From Ascarosepion bandense (lineage: Eukaryota; Mollusca; Cephalopoda; Sepiida; Sepiidae), in assembly GCA_037127315.1 (NCBI GenBank), contig JBBBDQ010001278.1, positions 1,101,001 to 1,165,000 on the forward strand: a DNA stretch of 64,000 nucleotides. Direction: 5' to 3'. The position numbers were made by a program, and so were the translations under genes. Shown piece after piece: positions 1 to 10,783 of the stretch. The notes under the pieces are model-generated. The model saw only the letters and a list, made by a program, of their open reading frames with translations. It had not been told where the DNA came from and did no database searches. Each line of letters begins with the position of its first letter. Position 1 is the first letter of the stretch.

Positions 1-19
1 CACATTTCTGCTACCTATG

Positions 20-172
20 AAATCAGTTAATTTCTATACCTGATACACGCTTGGGCGATCATGTCTCGAAAGAGGCATGACTGACTAAGCAGTATATTTT
101 CATGCAGCTTGTCATTACTTTTTGCGGTAGACTGGTTGCCAACGAAGGCTATAAAACCCAAACTGTTTTAGA
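20..172 (-). mobile_element. tSINE body fragment with GAAA-loop hairpin
   Basis: This is the body of the tRNA-headed SINE family, without its head. It holds the family hairpin (CATGTCTC-GAAA-GAGGCATG here, one mismatch against the usual perfect 8-bp stem) and the downstream block 'ggtagactggttgcca'. The same text recurs at 12.2-15.3 kb and at 17.3, 23.4, 24.9, 26.8 and 37.9 kb. Strand is set by heads elsewhere, whose box A and box B read on this strand. Confidence 0.8.
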
Positions 173-373
173 ACATGGGTATGACCGTAAACTGCATCCG
201 GTAGCAAGGTCTCTGGTTGTGAGGAGCATGAAGCCACCTCTTAATTGCTGTTGTTCCAAGGTCCACTTTGACCCGGAGTGATAGCACCTGTTAGGGTGTT
301 TTGGATTAAAGAGTTAACCCCCAAACCGAGGACGAAATGTTATGAAAGTATTTACCAACAAGACTTTTTCAGT

Positions 374-467
374 GAAAAATGTTACCAACAAAAATACATT
401 TTTGAAGGAAAAATGTTACCAACAGAAATATGTTTTTGAAGGAACCAACAAAAATATATGAAGGAAA
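374..467. repeat. short tandem repeat, about 34 bp, 2.7 copies
   Basis: The phrase 'gaaaaatgttaccaacaaaa' is repeated after about 34 bases and again in truncated form. It has no coding capacity. The flanks (173-373 and 470-715) show nothing I recognise. Confidence 0.7.
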
Positions 468-719
468 AAAATATTACCAGCAATCCACCTGACTCTCAAC
501 GAAGCCCGCTTTGCAAAGAAAGTATATTCTATTCATACAAATCTATTGGAAAAATTTTATCGGCAATAAATGACCCATTTAGGTTGATATGCCGTAAAAC
601 AAACCAAACCAAACCTTAAATTATGTTCACAAATTATATATATTTAATATAAACTGGATTTGGCATTAAATAATCCATAGTGGTTGATATGCCATAAAAC
701 CCCAACAACCAGCCGAACT

Positions 720-880
720 GTTCTACTATTCAACCCATAGCTGGAGGGAGATTAGATAGCTTAATACCTTTCCCAAGGGGATTTGTGCGTAAGTGAATAA
801 AACGAATTCGACTGAAATTCGAAACTGGCTCTACGGTTTCTCATTCTGAGCTGATATTTATCACACAACAACATAAATCC
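720..880 (-). mobile_element. tSINE tRNA-like head (diverged)
   Basis: Read on the minus strand this is a degenerate tRNA-like head with the family continuation 'gaattc..attcacttacgcacaaat' and 'ttatgggttaa'. Substitutions in both promoter boxes suggest an old copy that no longer supports Pol III transcription. Confidence 0.65.
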
Positions 881-994
881 ACTATCCTTAGTTAAGATTA
901 AAAACTGACAATTGATCTAAATGTGTTTTATCTAAAATCTCCTCACAGATGAAGCAGAAACTTGTGGTTTAACAGTAGCTGCTAAGAATATTAT

Positions 995-1545
995 GGCATT
1001 AACATATCAGCTACGAGGATGTAGATGAGCCAAGTTCGAATTCTAGTTAAATTCCTTGCATTCACTTTGGCGCAAATATCCTTGAAAAAGAAATTAATCC
1101 GTCACATCTTATTCCGGCTATAGGTTAACCCACGAACACTAACCATCAATTAAGGTTACATCACTACTAAACATGGGTAATCATACCCGATTTCGAAAAA
1201 AAAAAAATTAAATATGAATCTTTATTTTAATTATTTTACTTACACGCACTTCAAACTTTGTGCTTTGAGTTACCTTTAGTAGGAACTGAAAAACATTATT
1301 TAGGTAAGAAAATCAGGTACTGAGAATTGTAATTAAAAATAGGAAAAATTGTGCTGGGTACTATATACATATGGCTAGTGTTCTAGGGTTAAATAGTAAG
1401 ACAGATTGTGCTCTATAACCTGGTTAGCAACCAGTTTATCGCAGAACGTAATAGCAACCTGCTGCAGGAACATCCTCTGCCCAACCATTCATGTCTCTTT
1501 AGAGACATGATCGCCTAAGCGTGTGTCACAGATGGCGCAAAACTT
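995..1545 (+). mobile_element. tSINE, head plus body, interrupted
   Basis: The head (about 995-1,130) has a box-B-like 'caagttcgaattctag' and the family text 'ttgcattcact'. The body resumes at about 1,385 with 'ggttaaatagtaagacagatt' and includes the hairpin 'catgtctctttagagacatg' near 1,490. Bases 1,140-1,385 between them are unrelated AT-rich sequence, so the copy is either interrupted or is two fragments in the same orientation. Confidence 0.65.
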
Positions 1546-1567
1546 ACTGATATTTAACAGAAGAAAA

Positions 1568-1775
1568 GAGAGTTGACACTTCTAGGGGAAATGAGGAAAG
1601 AGAGCTTCGAAAATTTGATACTCAAAGGGCAGATTGAAAGCACGAGGGGTGGGAAAAAGCAACGCATCACCTACATAGCGATTTCAAATATTGAAAGCTA
1701 CAAAGGAAAAGAAATCTATGATCTCAAACGTCCCAGAGAAAGACGGCACATACGAAAGAAAGATTTGATAAGTGT
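1568..1775 (+). pseudogene. LINE-B C-terminal fragment
   Basis: The translation MRKESFENLILKGQIES followed by a GKKQRITY-like stretch matches the C-terminal end of the LINE-B polyprotein seen more intact at 28.8 and 41.7 kb (MRKESLENLTLTGQIEGRRD). The rest is frameshifted and degraded. There is no RT domain here, so this is a dead 5'-truncated insertion. Confidence 0.7.
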
Positions 1776-1794
1776 AACGATAATTATTTTCCAT

Positions 1795-2100
1795 CTCTCT
1801 AAAGGCTGTCTGCGATTCGAACAGCTTAATATCAACTAAAACGGTCAACTCCTTGACTTGAAGCCTGCCGTTTCTCTAAAGTGGTCTGTGACGATTGAAT
1901 AAATCCTGTCGGAATTCTGGTATCAGACGGGTGGACAATATTCTGCCTTATTGCTACATCGCAATCGAGATGTCGTTTCAAGGTTTATATCCCCAAATCA
2001 GGTCAAAAAATAAGGTTAAGTTGCTTCGTTTCAGTTCGCGTTAATAGTTTAATAAAGACGTCACCGCTGACCAGCATTGCCGGAAATGAATTAACATGTC
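1795..2100 (-). repeat. dispersed 310-bp repeat (partner at 36.3-36.7 kb)
   Basis: The reverse complement aligns along its length with 36,345-36,665: shared blocks include 'aagctgttcgaat', 'tattgaaaca', 'gcgaactgaaacgaagcaac' and 'catgttaatt'. It has no ORF. It is flanked by a LINE-B fragment on one side and a LINE-A fragment on the other. The family is unknown to me; a short non-autonomous element is possible. Confidence 0.65.
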
Positions 2101-2590
2101 GTCCTTTTTCGCCCCAAGCAAGACATTTTACTGCCACTGTTTTGCAGTGGGTATATAGGAGGAATGTTATGAAAAAAAGTGACAGGTTACAGGGGTGTCA
2201 GGAAGAGGGTAAGAGAAGGATGAGAATGAGAGTAGACTAAGGAGCTTGAGAGATAAGATGCAAGGTAGTGAGACAGGAGATGGCTATTGACTTTACATTT
2301 GAATTCTTGAAGATTGCCGCTGTCGGGAAAGCAAGTAAGCGAAAGGGAATTCCACAGGCGGGAAGTGCGAAAAAAGAAGCTGATGAAGTAGAATTTGCGT
2401 TTACATTTTGTTGGTTTCACAGTAAAAGGGTGGGACCTAGTTGCTAATCTTGTGGCTCGAGTAAATTCATATATATAAGGGGTACCCGTGAGCTAAGTTC
2501 ATCGGAGCAGAAACTGTGAAAGTATTTGTAGAAGAGACACAAGGAAGCCACACTGCGTTGGTGAGAAAGCAACTGTATCCTAGCTTTTTG
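2101..2590 (-). mobile_element. LINE-A 3' fragment
   Basis: This 5'-truncated LINE-A encodes on the minus strand the C-terminal SRLWNSL..CFPD..NLQEFKCKVN block (2,187-2,420 open) and then the 3' UTR ending in 'cttgcttggggcgaaa'. It faces away from the next LINE-A fragment; the two 5' ends lie about 90 bp apart. Confidence 0.85.
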
Positions 2591-2677
2591 TTTTTAAGCA
2601 AACAATGTGTTCAGACTTAAGGGTTAAAAACGTTGACCTTAAATTATTGATTAAATATAACAGTATCGGGCAAACAA

Positions 2678-3140
2678 ATACTTTCACGGCTTCTGCTCCA
2701 ATGAACTTAGCTCACTGGTGCCCCCTATGTATGAATTTACTCGAGCTACTAGACTAGCAACTAGGTCCCACCCTTTTACACTGAAGCCGATAAAATGTAA
2801 CCGCAATTTCTACTCTATCAGCTTCTTTTCTCGCACTTCCCGCTTGTGGAATTCCCTTCCGTTTACTTGCTTCCTCGACAGCTACAATCTCCAAGAATTT
2901 AAATGTAAGGTCAATAGTCATCTCTTATCTCCCTAACAAGCATCCTTTCTATCTATCTCTTTTCTCCATTCACTCCACCCCATCTCACCAGTATTCTCAT
3001 CATTCTATTACCCTCTTCCTGACAACCCCTATAACCTGCCCCTCTTTCTCATCATTTCCCCTTATGTGACACCCCTGCGCAACAGAGGCAGTAAAACTGC
3101 CTTGCTCGGGGTGAAATGATCTAAACAAAAAGGAGCAAGA
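2678..3140 (+). mobile_element. LINE-A 3' fragment
   Basis: The translation contains YEFTRATRLATRSHPFT, SRTSRLWNSLPFTCFLDS and NLQEFKCKVNSHLLSP, the C-terminal end of LINE-A. It is followed by about 200 bp of 3' UTR and 'cttgctcggggtgaaatgat' with only a weak A-rich tail. It is arranged head to head with 2,101-2,590, giving arms of roughly 450 bp. Confidence 0.85.
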
Positions 3141-3585
3141 CGCGTCTTCTATGTTTAACGTTACTTCAATAACAGAATGCTGAGCTATTATGTAATATCT
3201 AGTCTTACCTATGACGATGCACGACTGGTAATTTCATAACAAACCGACTTGAAGCAAGAAAAATGTCCTTCGAACTACCAACACCGAGAATGCGATATAT
3301 TATCGTTGCTGGACTGGCATCTCAGCTTTAGTTATTTTTCCACCGCCGTAACATAGCCTCACAATGCCATTTTTATAAATATTTTCATGATAAATGTTCT
3401 GTTGGACTTTCCTATTTAGTGCCTAGACTTTATGAATTTAAGCGCGGGACTTGATTTTAGTATCCCCGACTTGTCGTTGGCATTTTTTCCTCTTTTTACT
3501 GATTACTATACATTCAATTTTCTCATAGTTTATATGTACTCCTTTCTTTTCATTTTACTAAACTATATATATATACTAGCAGTAT
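3141..3585. other. unassigned AT-rich stretch
   Basis: I see no coding region, repeat unit or RNA signature here apart from a short (TA) run just before the Helitron. Confidence 0.5.
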
Positions 3586-4053
3586 AGCTCTGCGTTGCTC
3601 GGGTGTAATGAAAGCCGTAAAACTAATCCATGGTTCTGGAGATCAGACTCAGCCTAAAGAATATTTGTGTGAAGTTTGGTGAGAATCAGATAAAAATTGT
3701 GTCAGACACACACACAAACATCTTGCCTTTTATATATATATTATCGATTTTCTGCACTATTGTAAGAACTGCAACCTTGAAACTTCTGAATATCGTTTCT
3801 TATGTCTTTGTCTATTTTTGTATCAAATTTGATTAAAATCGGACCACTCCTTCTATAACCCCATTTTTCGATTATCGATTTTCGATATTTATTGGGTGTA
3901 CCTCGACACAAAACCTAGCTAAGAACACTCGCAGACGCTTATAGTACAACTGTGTAAATTTTCAAGAAAATCGGTCCAGCCGTTTCGGAGTCTATAGGTA
4001 AAGGACACAGACACAGACACACAGACAAAGTTCCATTTATAAATAAGTATAGA
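3586..4053 (-). mobile_element. non-autonomous Helitron (HEL)
   Basis: On the minus strand the element begins TC (TCTATACTTATTTATAAATG) and ends CTAG, with a hairpin (CCGAGCAACGC..) about 10 nt before the end, followed by a host T. These are Helitron hallmarks: 5'-TC, 3' hairpin plus CTRR, no target duplication. The interior has the family text 'gactccgaaacggctg', a TCGATTATCGA cluster and a TA microsatellite beside 'catcttgcc'. It carries no Rep/helicase gene, so movement would have depended on an autonomous copy. Confidence 0.75.
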
Positions 4054-4059
4054 TTTTCT

Positions 4060-4370
4060 GTAGGAGATCTTGTAGTTTATTTTCCGTGTCTGCTATCAGC
4101 ACTGTATCATCTGCCTATCATATATTGTTCAGACTGCGTTCTCTAATAACGAATCCTGGCAGGTCTTCTAGCACTCACAGAATCGTCTCGCTGTATAGAT
4201 TGAATAGATCTGGTGAGAAGACGCATCCTTGTCTTGCAACTTTTGCTATCTTTGTATACCTGCTGAACATGTTTCCTGTCCGTATGAAGGCAGTTTGTAG
4301 CCAATACAGGTTCTTGATTACTATAATGTCTTTCTAGGATGCCAGAACGTCTAAACATTGCTGGAATGCG
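4060..4370 (-). pseudogene. LINE-B reverse transcriptase fragment
   Basis: The minus-strand translation includes KNLYWLQTAFIRTGNMFSR, then RQGCVFSPDLFNLYSE, which matches the conserved 'QG..LSP.LFNLY.E' block before the catalytic YADD of RTE-like RTs. Past a frameshift, about 4,080-4,125 still reads as DDTVLIADTENKLQDLL. The active-site aspartates can be recognised but the frame is broken. It directly abuts the Helitron at 4,053. Confidence 0.8.
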
Positions 4371-4850
4371 ATAAGAAATTTCTAGAAAATTCTATATATA
4401 TCAAAACGTCAAAATTCACGCTTCTTTGCCTCTTATCAGCGATTCTTGTTTATGTAGCAGAACCATTGCCAAAACGAAAAGGAATTACTTGTGATTTATG
4501 GAAGAGCTTATGTGATCAATTCTTTTTTATTACCATTTATTAACCATTAAATCCCTATAATCTTGCAAATACATTGGCAACAGATTACATTTCTCTCAAG
4601 TGTGTATTCATTTTCTTATGTGCCCTTGCCGGACATAGGTAATCATTGCTACCCGCAGCTTGCTTTTGTAAGGTTTGCCATTTCACAGTCGCCCCTACCC
4701 GCTGTTCTTTGAAACATCTTGTCTCTGTAATGGCTCACCACACAGTCCTTTTCCTTTAGAATTGTGAATTGCCATGACGTTTGGGAGACTAGATATGGGT
4801 TAAATAGTAAGGCTTATATACGGAAAAAATTGTTAGCTCAATATTCACAA
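4371..4850. other. unassigned stretch
   Basis: The sequence has moderate base composition and no supported ORF or recognised repeat. Near 4,795 'atgggttaaatagtaaggc' resembles a scrap of tSINE body, too short to call. Confidence 0.4.
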
Positions 4851-5495
4851 GCAAAAGAATATTGCTAAATTCCCACAATATTTTTCGGATCTAAATAACC
4901 TGCAAAGGGTTGATAAACCATAGAAAATGAATGAACCAATCAATCTACTGATTAAGCAGAAGAAATTAAAAGAAGAAATTTGTAAGACTTGTAAACCATT
5001 ATTATCACCAAAATATATTCTTAGAATCGAAAAATATTTTCTGGCTTTAAATAACCAGCAAAGGGCTGATAGGCCGTAGAAAACGAATCAATCAATCAAT
5101 CTACTGATTAAGCAGAAGAAAATAAAAGAAGAAATTTGTAAGACTTGTAAACCATTATTATCGCCAAAATATATTCTTAGAATCGAAAAATATTTTCTGG
5201 CATTAAATAACCTGGAAAGGATAGATAAACCGTAGAAAACGAATCAATCAATTTATCTACTGATAAAGCAGCAGAAATTAAAAGACAAAATTAGTAAGAC
5301 TTGTAAACCATTATTATCACCAAAATATATTCTTAAAATCTAAAAATATTTTCTGGCTTTAAATAACCAGCAAAGGGCTGATAGGCCGTAGAAAACGAAT
5401 CAATCAATTTATCTACTGATTAAACGAAAGGAATTAAAAGAAAAAATTAGTAAGACTTGTAAACCATTATTATCGCCAAAATATATTCTTAGAGC
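4850..5495. repeat. 156-bp tandem repeat, about 4 units
   Basis: The phrase 'gtaaaccattatta' recurs at 4,991, 5,147, 5,303 and 5,459, exactly 156 bp apart. Each unit contains 'tattttctggc..taaataacc', 'gccgtagaaaacgaatcaat' and 'gaaatt.gtaagactt'. The first unit is the most diverged. There are no frame-preserving ORFs. Confidence 0.9.
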
Positions 5496-5636
5496 AGTGA
5501 TTCTTAACCTTTTTGCCTAATTTTTTTTTTACCATAAATCAGAATGTCATGACCCACTTTTACAAGATCGTCTAACTCCGAAGATGCATTCCAAAGAGTA
5601 TGCATATATTATTGAAAATGTTCATTTTTTTCTCTT

Positions 5637-5647
5637 TTCTCTCTTTC

Positions 5648-5683
<36 letters not shown>

Positions 5684-5755
5684 GCTCTCATGGTTGTGAA
5701 CGACCTCGGCGCCTATAGTACCTTGCGCCTATAGTACCCTGCGCCTATAGTACCT
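5637..5755. repeat. CT/GTCT microsatellite and 16-bp minisatellite
   Basis: A (TC)n/(TGTC)n run spans about 5,637-5,690. It is followed by three copies of a 16-bp unit 'gcgcctatagtacctt' at about 5,709-5,753. Confidence 0.85.
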
Positions 5756-5894
5756 TAGCGCTACGCACCACCTGGTATCACCGCCTTCATGACAGTTGGA
5801 ACAAACGGTGCCCTCATCCGCTCCCTCCTCCGAAAACAGTCTTCAAATGCTTGGGTTCCATATTAGAACATATACGTTTACATGGATTATTATT

Positions 5895-6735
5895 TTTTCT
5901 ATTAACCACCACAGACAATCGCTCCTACCCTCTCCACCATTAGCATGGCTCAGGCTAGTCTCCCTGAAAGCAAAACACTGCACCTCCTCGGCTTAACTCA
6001 CACAACAGACCTAAAGTTGAATGACTGTATAGAATCCATAGCTAAATCCGCTGCTAAGAAAGCCGGTTCTCTGTGTAGGGCCAGGAAGTTTTGTCCGCCT
6101 GAAACAACCCTGCACATATATAAATCTATCATCCGCCCGTGCTTTGAATACTGATGCCATATCTGGTCGAGTGCTCCTGCTATCCACCAACGGAGAATCT
6201 GTAATTTGATCGATCCCGACTTGGCAGCTAGGATACAGTCGCTTTTTCACCGGCGCAATATGGCTTCCCTGTGTCTCTTCTACAAATACTTTCACGGCTT
6301 CTGCTCCGATGAACTTCGCTCAATGGTGCCCCCTTTATATGAATTTACTCGAGCCACAATATTTAGCAATTACGTCCCACCCTTTTACTGTGAAGCCAAT
6401 AAATTGTAAACGCAAATTCTACTTCATCAGCTTCTTCTCTCGCACTTCCCGCCTGTGAAATTCCCGTCCGTTTACTTGCTTCCCCGACAGTTACAATCTC
6501 CAACAATTTAAATGTAAAGTCAGTAGTCATCTACTGTCTCACTAACTTGCATCCTTTCTCTCATGCTCCTTTCTCCATCCACTCCACTCTCATCAGTATT
6601 CCCATTATTCTCTCACCCACTTCCTGACACCCCCTATAACCTATCACTCTTTTTCATAACTGTCTTTCTATGTAACCCCCTGCAAAACAGTGGCAGTAAA
6701 ATGCCTTGCTTGGGGCGAAATGATTATAAAAAATA
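5895..6735 (+). mobile_element. LINE-A 3' half, stop-interrupted
   Basis: The first block translates as MAQASLPESKTLHLLGLTH followed by LKLNDCIESIAKSAAKKAGS, then IIRPCFEY before a TGA at 6,153. Further on LCLFYKYFHGFCSDELRS and the C-terminal region appear with frameshifts and a stop. The 3' UTR ends 'cttgcttggggcgaaatgat' plus A-rich sequence. It is 5'-truncated after the RT domain and older than the 20.1-kb copy. Confidence 0.85.
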
Positions 6736-6847
6736 AAATTCTATCCATTTATATTCCAGAGAATGTAAATAAATCTAAAAGACATGCATGTGTAGATAAT
6801 CAGTATTTCATTGACTGACTGATTTGTTTTTTACGGCTGATCAACAG

Positions 6848-7050
6848 ACAAGAAATTATTATGTAAATATAAAGTGGGGGATCAGTTTGAAATAACAAGC
6901 AACATATAAATTGATGCCTCACTTTATGGCCAATGTCATCCTTCTCTTACCCACTTCCTGACACCCCCTATAACCTGTCACTCTTTCTTATAACTTTCCT
7001 TCTCTGTAACCCCCTGCAAAACAGTGGCTTGGGGGGATATGATGATAAAA
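6848..7050 (+). mobile_element. HP head joined to LINE-A 3' tail
   Basis: Bases 6,848-6,945 are the HP hairpin module (gtgggggatcag..tgatgcctcac, 'tttatggcca'). From about 6,946 the sequence becomes the last 100 bp of LINE-A ('cttacccacttcctgacacc' to 'gatatgatgataaaaa'). A second copy with the same junction lies at 21,362-21,575. Known LINE-dependent SINEs share their partner's 3' end, so this is a candidate SINE mobilised by LINE-A. Confidence 0.7.
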
Positions 7051-7184
7051 ACTTTTTTTTGAAATAATTTCTTTAAAAAACGCAATGCAATAAAATACTC
7101 AACGTGGGCTGTATACTCCATTGTTGATTATTAATGTGACTCCATATTGAAAAATATATTTCTTATAGTGTCTTTTTTACACAC

Positions 7185-7485
7185 ATACGAGCATGTGGGC
7201 AATGATGAGGTCTTGGAAATGATGGAAACAAAAAGGAAATTAATACTGAGCATCAGGAAGAGACAGTTGAAGTTCCTGGGACACGCAACGAAAAGAAGAG
7301 CCTGGAGAACCTGATACTAACAGGCCAGATAGATGGAAAAAAGAGACAGGGGAAAGCAACGGATAACATATTTGAAGGACCTAATCAGGTGGATGACAGA
7401 ACGAAAATTGCACCGTGTAACAGGAGAAGGCGTACTCAGAAGGCGCACTGAAGGGACAGGGCACATAAAAGAAGAAGAATGGAAT
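7185..7485 (+). pseudogene. LINE-B C-terminal fragment
   Basis: The frames read NDEVLEMMETKRKLILSIR, RQLKFLGHAT, then ENLILTGQIDGKKRQGKA and LIRWMTERKLHRVTGEGVL, with frameshifts between blocks. It ends in the LINE-B 3' text 'gggacagggcacataaaaga' and GAA repeats. It is 5'-truncated. Confidence 0.85.
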
Positions 7486-7692
7486 CCAAATTATGTAAAT
7501 AACGAACAAGAAGAAATAAAAGATCCCATAATCGAAACCCTAAAAATACCCCTCGGGGAATACTCCATGCTTGAGAAACCCTGATAGGCGATCATGATTC
7601 TCCACAGATCAGCTTCTTTTAATTTATTATCTGCGAATTGTATTCTTGAGAGAAGATATTTGAGTAATTTCAACATTGGCTTTAATTGTTAA

Positions 7693-8081
7693 CTTGCAGT
7701 ATAGCCCGGCGTTGCTCGGGTGTAATGAAAGCTTTAAAACTAATCCATGGTCCTGGAGCTCAGACTCTTTGGACGTTGGCACGAAAGACTAAAAAGCCAT
7801 AGTTGTTGTTTCCAGTTAAAGCGAAACCGTAGACTGAAAGAAAAATGAATGGATGTAAGTCAAATTTTGATTTCCTGCTATCGATATCAAATAAGTTTTT
7901 TTTCGTCGTAAACTGAATTTTGAAGGCTAAATAAGTCCTGTGAGTAAATGGTATCATGGCTGAGACTAAGAAATTACAATTATATCTACTTAGAGCCAAA
8001 CCCGAAGCAAAAACTAAAATAAAAGGGCTGAAAAATACAGACATATAGGCAGACAAACAGATGCACACACAAACATCTTGC

Positions 8082-8129
<48 letters not shown>

Positions 8130-8361
8130 CGATTTTCTGCACTATTGTATGAACTGAAACCTTGAAACTTGAATATCATTATGAGTGTATCAAATTTGAT
8201 TAAAATTGGACCAATCCTTCTATAACCAGATTTTTTCGATTATCGATTTTCGATATTTATTCGGGGTACCGCGACAAAAAACTTAGCTAAGAACACTCGC
8301 AGACGATTATAGTACAACTGTGTACATTTTCAAGAAAATCGGTTCAGCCTTTTCGGAGTCT

Positions 8362-8415
<54 letters not shown>

Positions 8416-8471
8416 ACACACACACACACAGACACATACAGACAAAGTTCCATTTATTATATAAGTTTAGA
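7693..8471 (-). mobile_element. non-autonomous Helitron with TA and GA microsatellites
   Basis: It has the HEL termini: on the minus strand it starts TCTAAACTTAT and ends with the CCCGAGCAACGCCGGGC hairpin before CAAG (normally CTAG, one mutation). It carries (TA)n at about 8,083-8,127 at the conserved site between 'catcttgcc' and 'ttatcgattttctgc', and (GA)n at about 8,370-8,412. At 779 bp it is the longest copy in the window. It encodes nothing; the 102-aa open frame inside it is chance. Confidence 0.75.
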
Positions 8472-8930
8472 TACCATGAACTCTAGACGAATATAGACCT
8501 CTACAACTTGCTTTTCTTTATAACCTATTAATTGCCACGACTACTTGTGAATTACATCGAAAAGAATTCCCGTTGTTTGGTCCATGGTTTTGAATTTAGA
8601 GCTGTCTTTCTACATTGAATGCCAACCATGACTAGAGTGAATAGTTTACGCTGTTATTTAACCCTTACCTGTGCAAAGGAAACAATTTTATTAATGATTT
8701 TCCTAAGAATGTTTGCGTGAATTGAAAATATCGTGAATAAAATAAATATCGTAATGGCCACACAAATGAACAGAGAATATAAATCAGACGGGAAGATACT
8801 ATATTCTAATCTTTTTTTAATAATACAAGACCCAAGAGCCACTCAAGGTAGAGAGTTGCCGTGCGGTGTTCAATGAACGTAATAAAGAACAAGAAGTTCT
8901 AGTGGCTTTGCAGGAATTTTAACGGCTAAT
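8472..8930. other. unassigned AT-rich stretch
   Basis: I recognise no gene, repeat or RNA. Confidence 0.4.
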
Positions 8931-9510
8931 TCTAGAGATGATGAGGGGAAAATTTAATTAGTGAATAAAATTTCAGAGTTCATTTGGAGACGTTTGGGGA
9001 ATAGAGTTGACGATAGGCGAAACTGTATACTCATATTGGGAGAGAAGAAAAAGACACAGAAACATGCTCATAGTATGTAATTATTAAGTTCAACAGCAGA
9101 ATCCTTTTTTTTTTAATCTTTTCACCTTATCCTCTTAAGAGGTTACTTAAAGTGTAAGAGAATGAAAAGATTTCAAACGGAACCGGAAACTCAATCCTAA
9201 ACATGAAACAAACGATAAAAATCTGCTACTGTTCAAATGACCAGACGATAAGCAAACCAATTGAGGAGAAAAAAGTTCTGAGCTCATTCGGAGAATATAG
9301 AAGTACAGAGTTGAAGAAGACTTTAGACGGAACCGGAAACCCAATCTTAAACAAAAACGAAAGATAACAATCTACTATTTTTCAAATGACCAGACGATAA
9401 GTGAACCATTTGAGGAGACAAAAAGTTCAAAGTTTATTCGAAGATGATAGAAATATACAGTTGAAAAAGACTTCAGACGGAACCGGAAACGAAATCCTAG
9501 TAGGTATGTC
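8930..9510. repeat. diverged 150-bp tandem repeat
   Basis: The marker 'acggaaccggaaac' recurs at about 9,177, 9,327 and 9,477, a period of 150 bp. Each unit also carries 'caaatgaccagacgataag' and 'gttgaa.aagac'. More diverged relatives appear at 8,936-9,020, 11,330-11,665 and 13,150-13,310, so an older, longer array may have been broken up by later insertions. Confidence 0.8.
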
Positions 9511-10783
9511 TAACAAAATCGTTGAAAGAACAGCATAGTCTGTAGGAAAAGGCCTCAAACTAAATAAAAACAAGTTTTCTCGGCAAAATGTTCATGCTGT
9601 CATGAAGAGGATAGATCAAAGTATTTTTTAAATTATTTTTACAAAGTTTTTAAATTGTTTCTAACAGGTTCATTTAGTGGTAGAAAATATTTTTTCTCTC
9701 GTCAGTGCGAGGCATAAATTGACGCTAGAATTTATTACGTCAAAACGTAATATTACGCAAAGGCATTTTTTGACTGTGAAAGTTACATTAATTTTAAAAT
9801 TCTTGCAAAAATAAAATAATGGTTGGATTTTGATGAAAGTTTCAGGACTTATTTATAATTGACTGAAATCGGTTTCGAAAGAATTATTTTTAGAAAATAT
9901 TGGTAAAAACATTTTTTTTTACATATGTTACTCCATCCGCGAATTAATTTCCAGAAGTGTCGAAAAATGCGACTAGGTCTCAACATATAGATAATTTCAA
10001 TTAAATTCAGGAGTCATTGTGAAATGCTAATCAACTGTCTTTTTTCTTCAACATCTGTTCCGAATTAGGAAAACAAAAATGCAATAAAACTATGCCATTT
10101 TTTCTTCAGATAAACTTTTAATTGCTTTTATAAACATAAATTCTGAATAGAAAAAATGTCCATTAATATTGAAGTTTTACAAGAATTGCTTCCGTTTTTA
10201 TTATTTTTTAATTGTTTTATTAAGTAATTTGTAAAATGTTTCAATCTTTTAAAAGTTTCTTCCTCATAGGTCTCTCAGATTTTTTTAAATTAATGTGTGG
10301 CGAATATATTTACTAATCGAAAAATCTAAAATCTTGCTCTAAATAAGGATGCTCATTTTTTGTTAAATAATTAAAACATTTTAATTTTCTGCTTGTTGAT
10401 GACCCGTATTTTGTTTGTACGGGTGGCCGTACGCGATCTTTATCATTAAAAGGTTGACCTCCCTTACATGAAAAAAAAATTGGTATATAAAGCTTTTTTT
10501 ATACCAAATTCGTCTTCCATACTGTAAATCATCAACCACGCCACTGATAAGGTGTTGATAGCTGCGATAACAAGGCTACCGTAATTGAGAAACGTTCTTT
10601 TGAAAAATTTCAGGCAATAAGCAAGTAATTCTTGTTTCAAGGGAACTTCAGGTAAGTTTAAATTCGGTAATTTCAATAAAATAATGTGTCAGCGAGATGT
10701 ATATTATTTTTGTAAGATGTTTTTAAAACCGAGAATTGGCTACTACTTACAATCGATGAACAATGGCGGAAAGTTTGAAATTT
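9511..10783. other. unassigned AT-rich stretch
   Basis: Long A/T runs and no recognised repeat. A 70-codon minus-strand frame at 10,464-10,676 has no recognisable motif and I do not call it a gene. Around 10,400-10,440 there is a locally CpG-containing stretch (gtacgggtggccgtacgcg) of unknown meaning. Confidence 0.4.

Noticed and set aside
320..345. Hammerhead fragment ('gaggacgaaatg')
   Set aside because: Only one half of the core is present; no CTGANGA partner nearby.
10464..10676. 70-codon minus-strand frame with a hydrophobic stretch
   Set aside because: No recognised motif, short, in AT-rich DNA; no supporting context for a gene.
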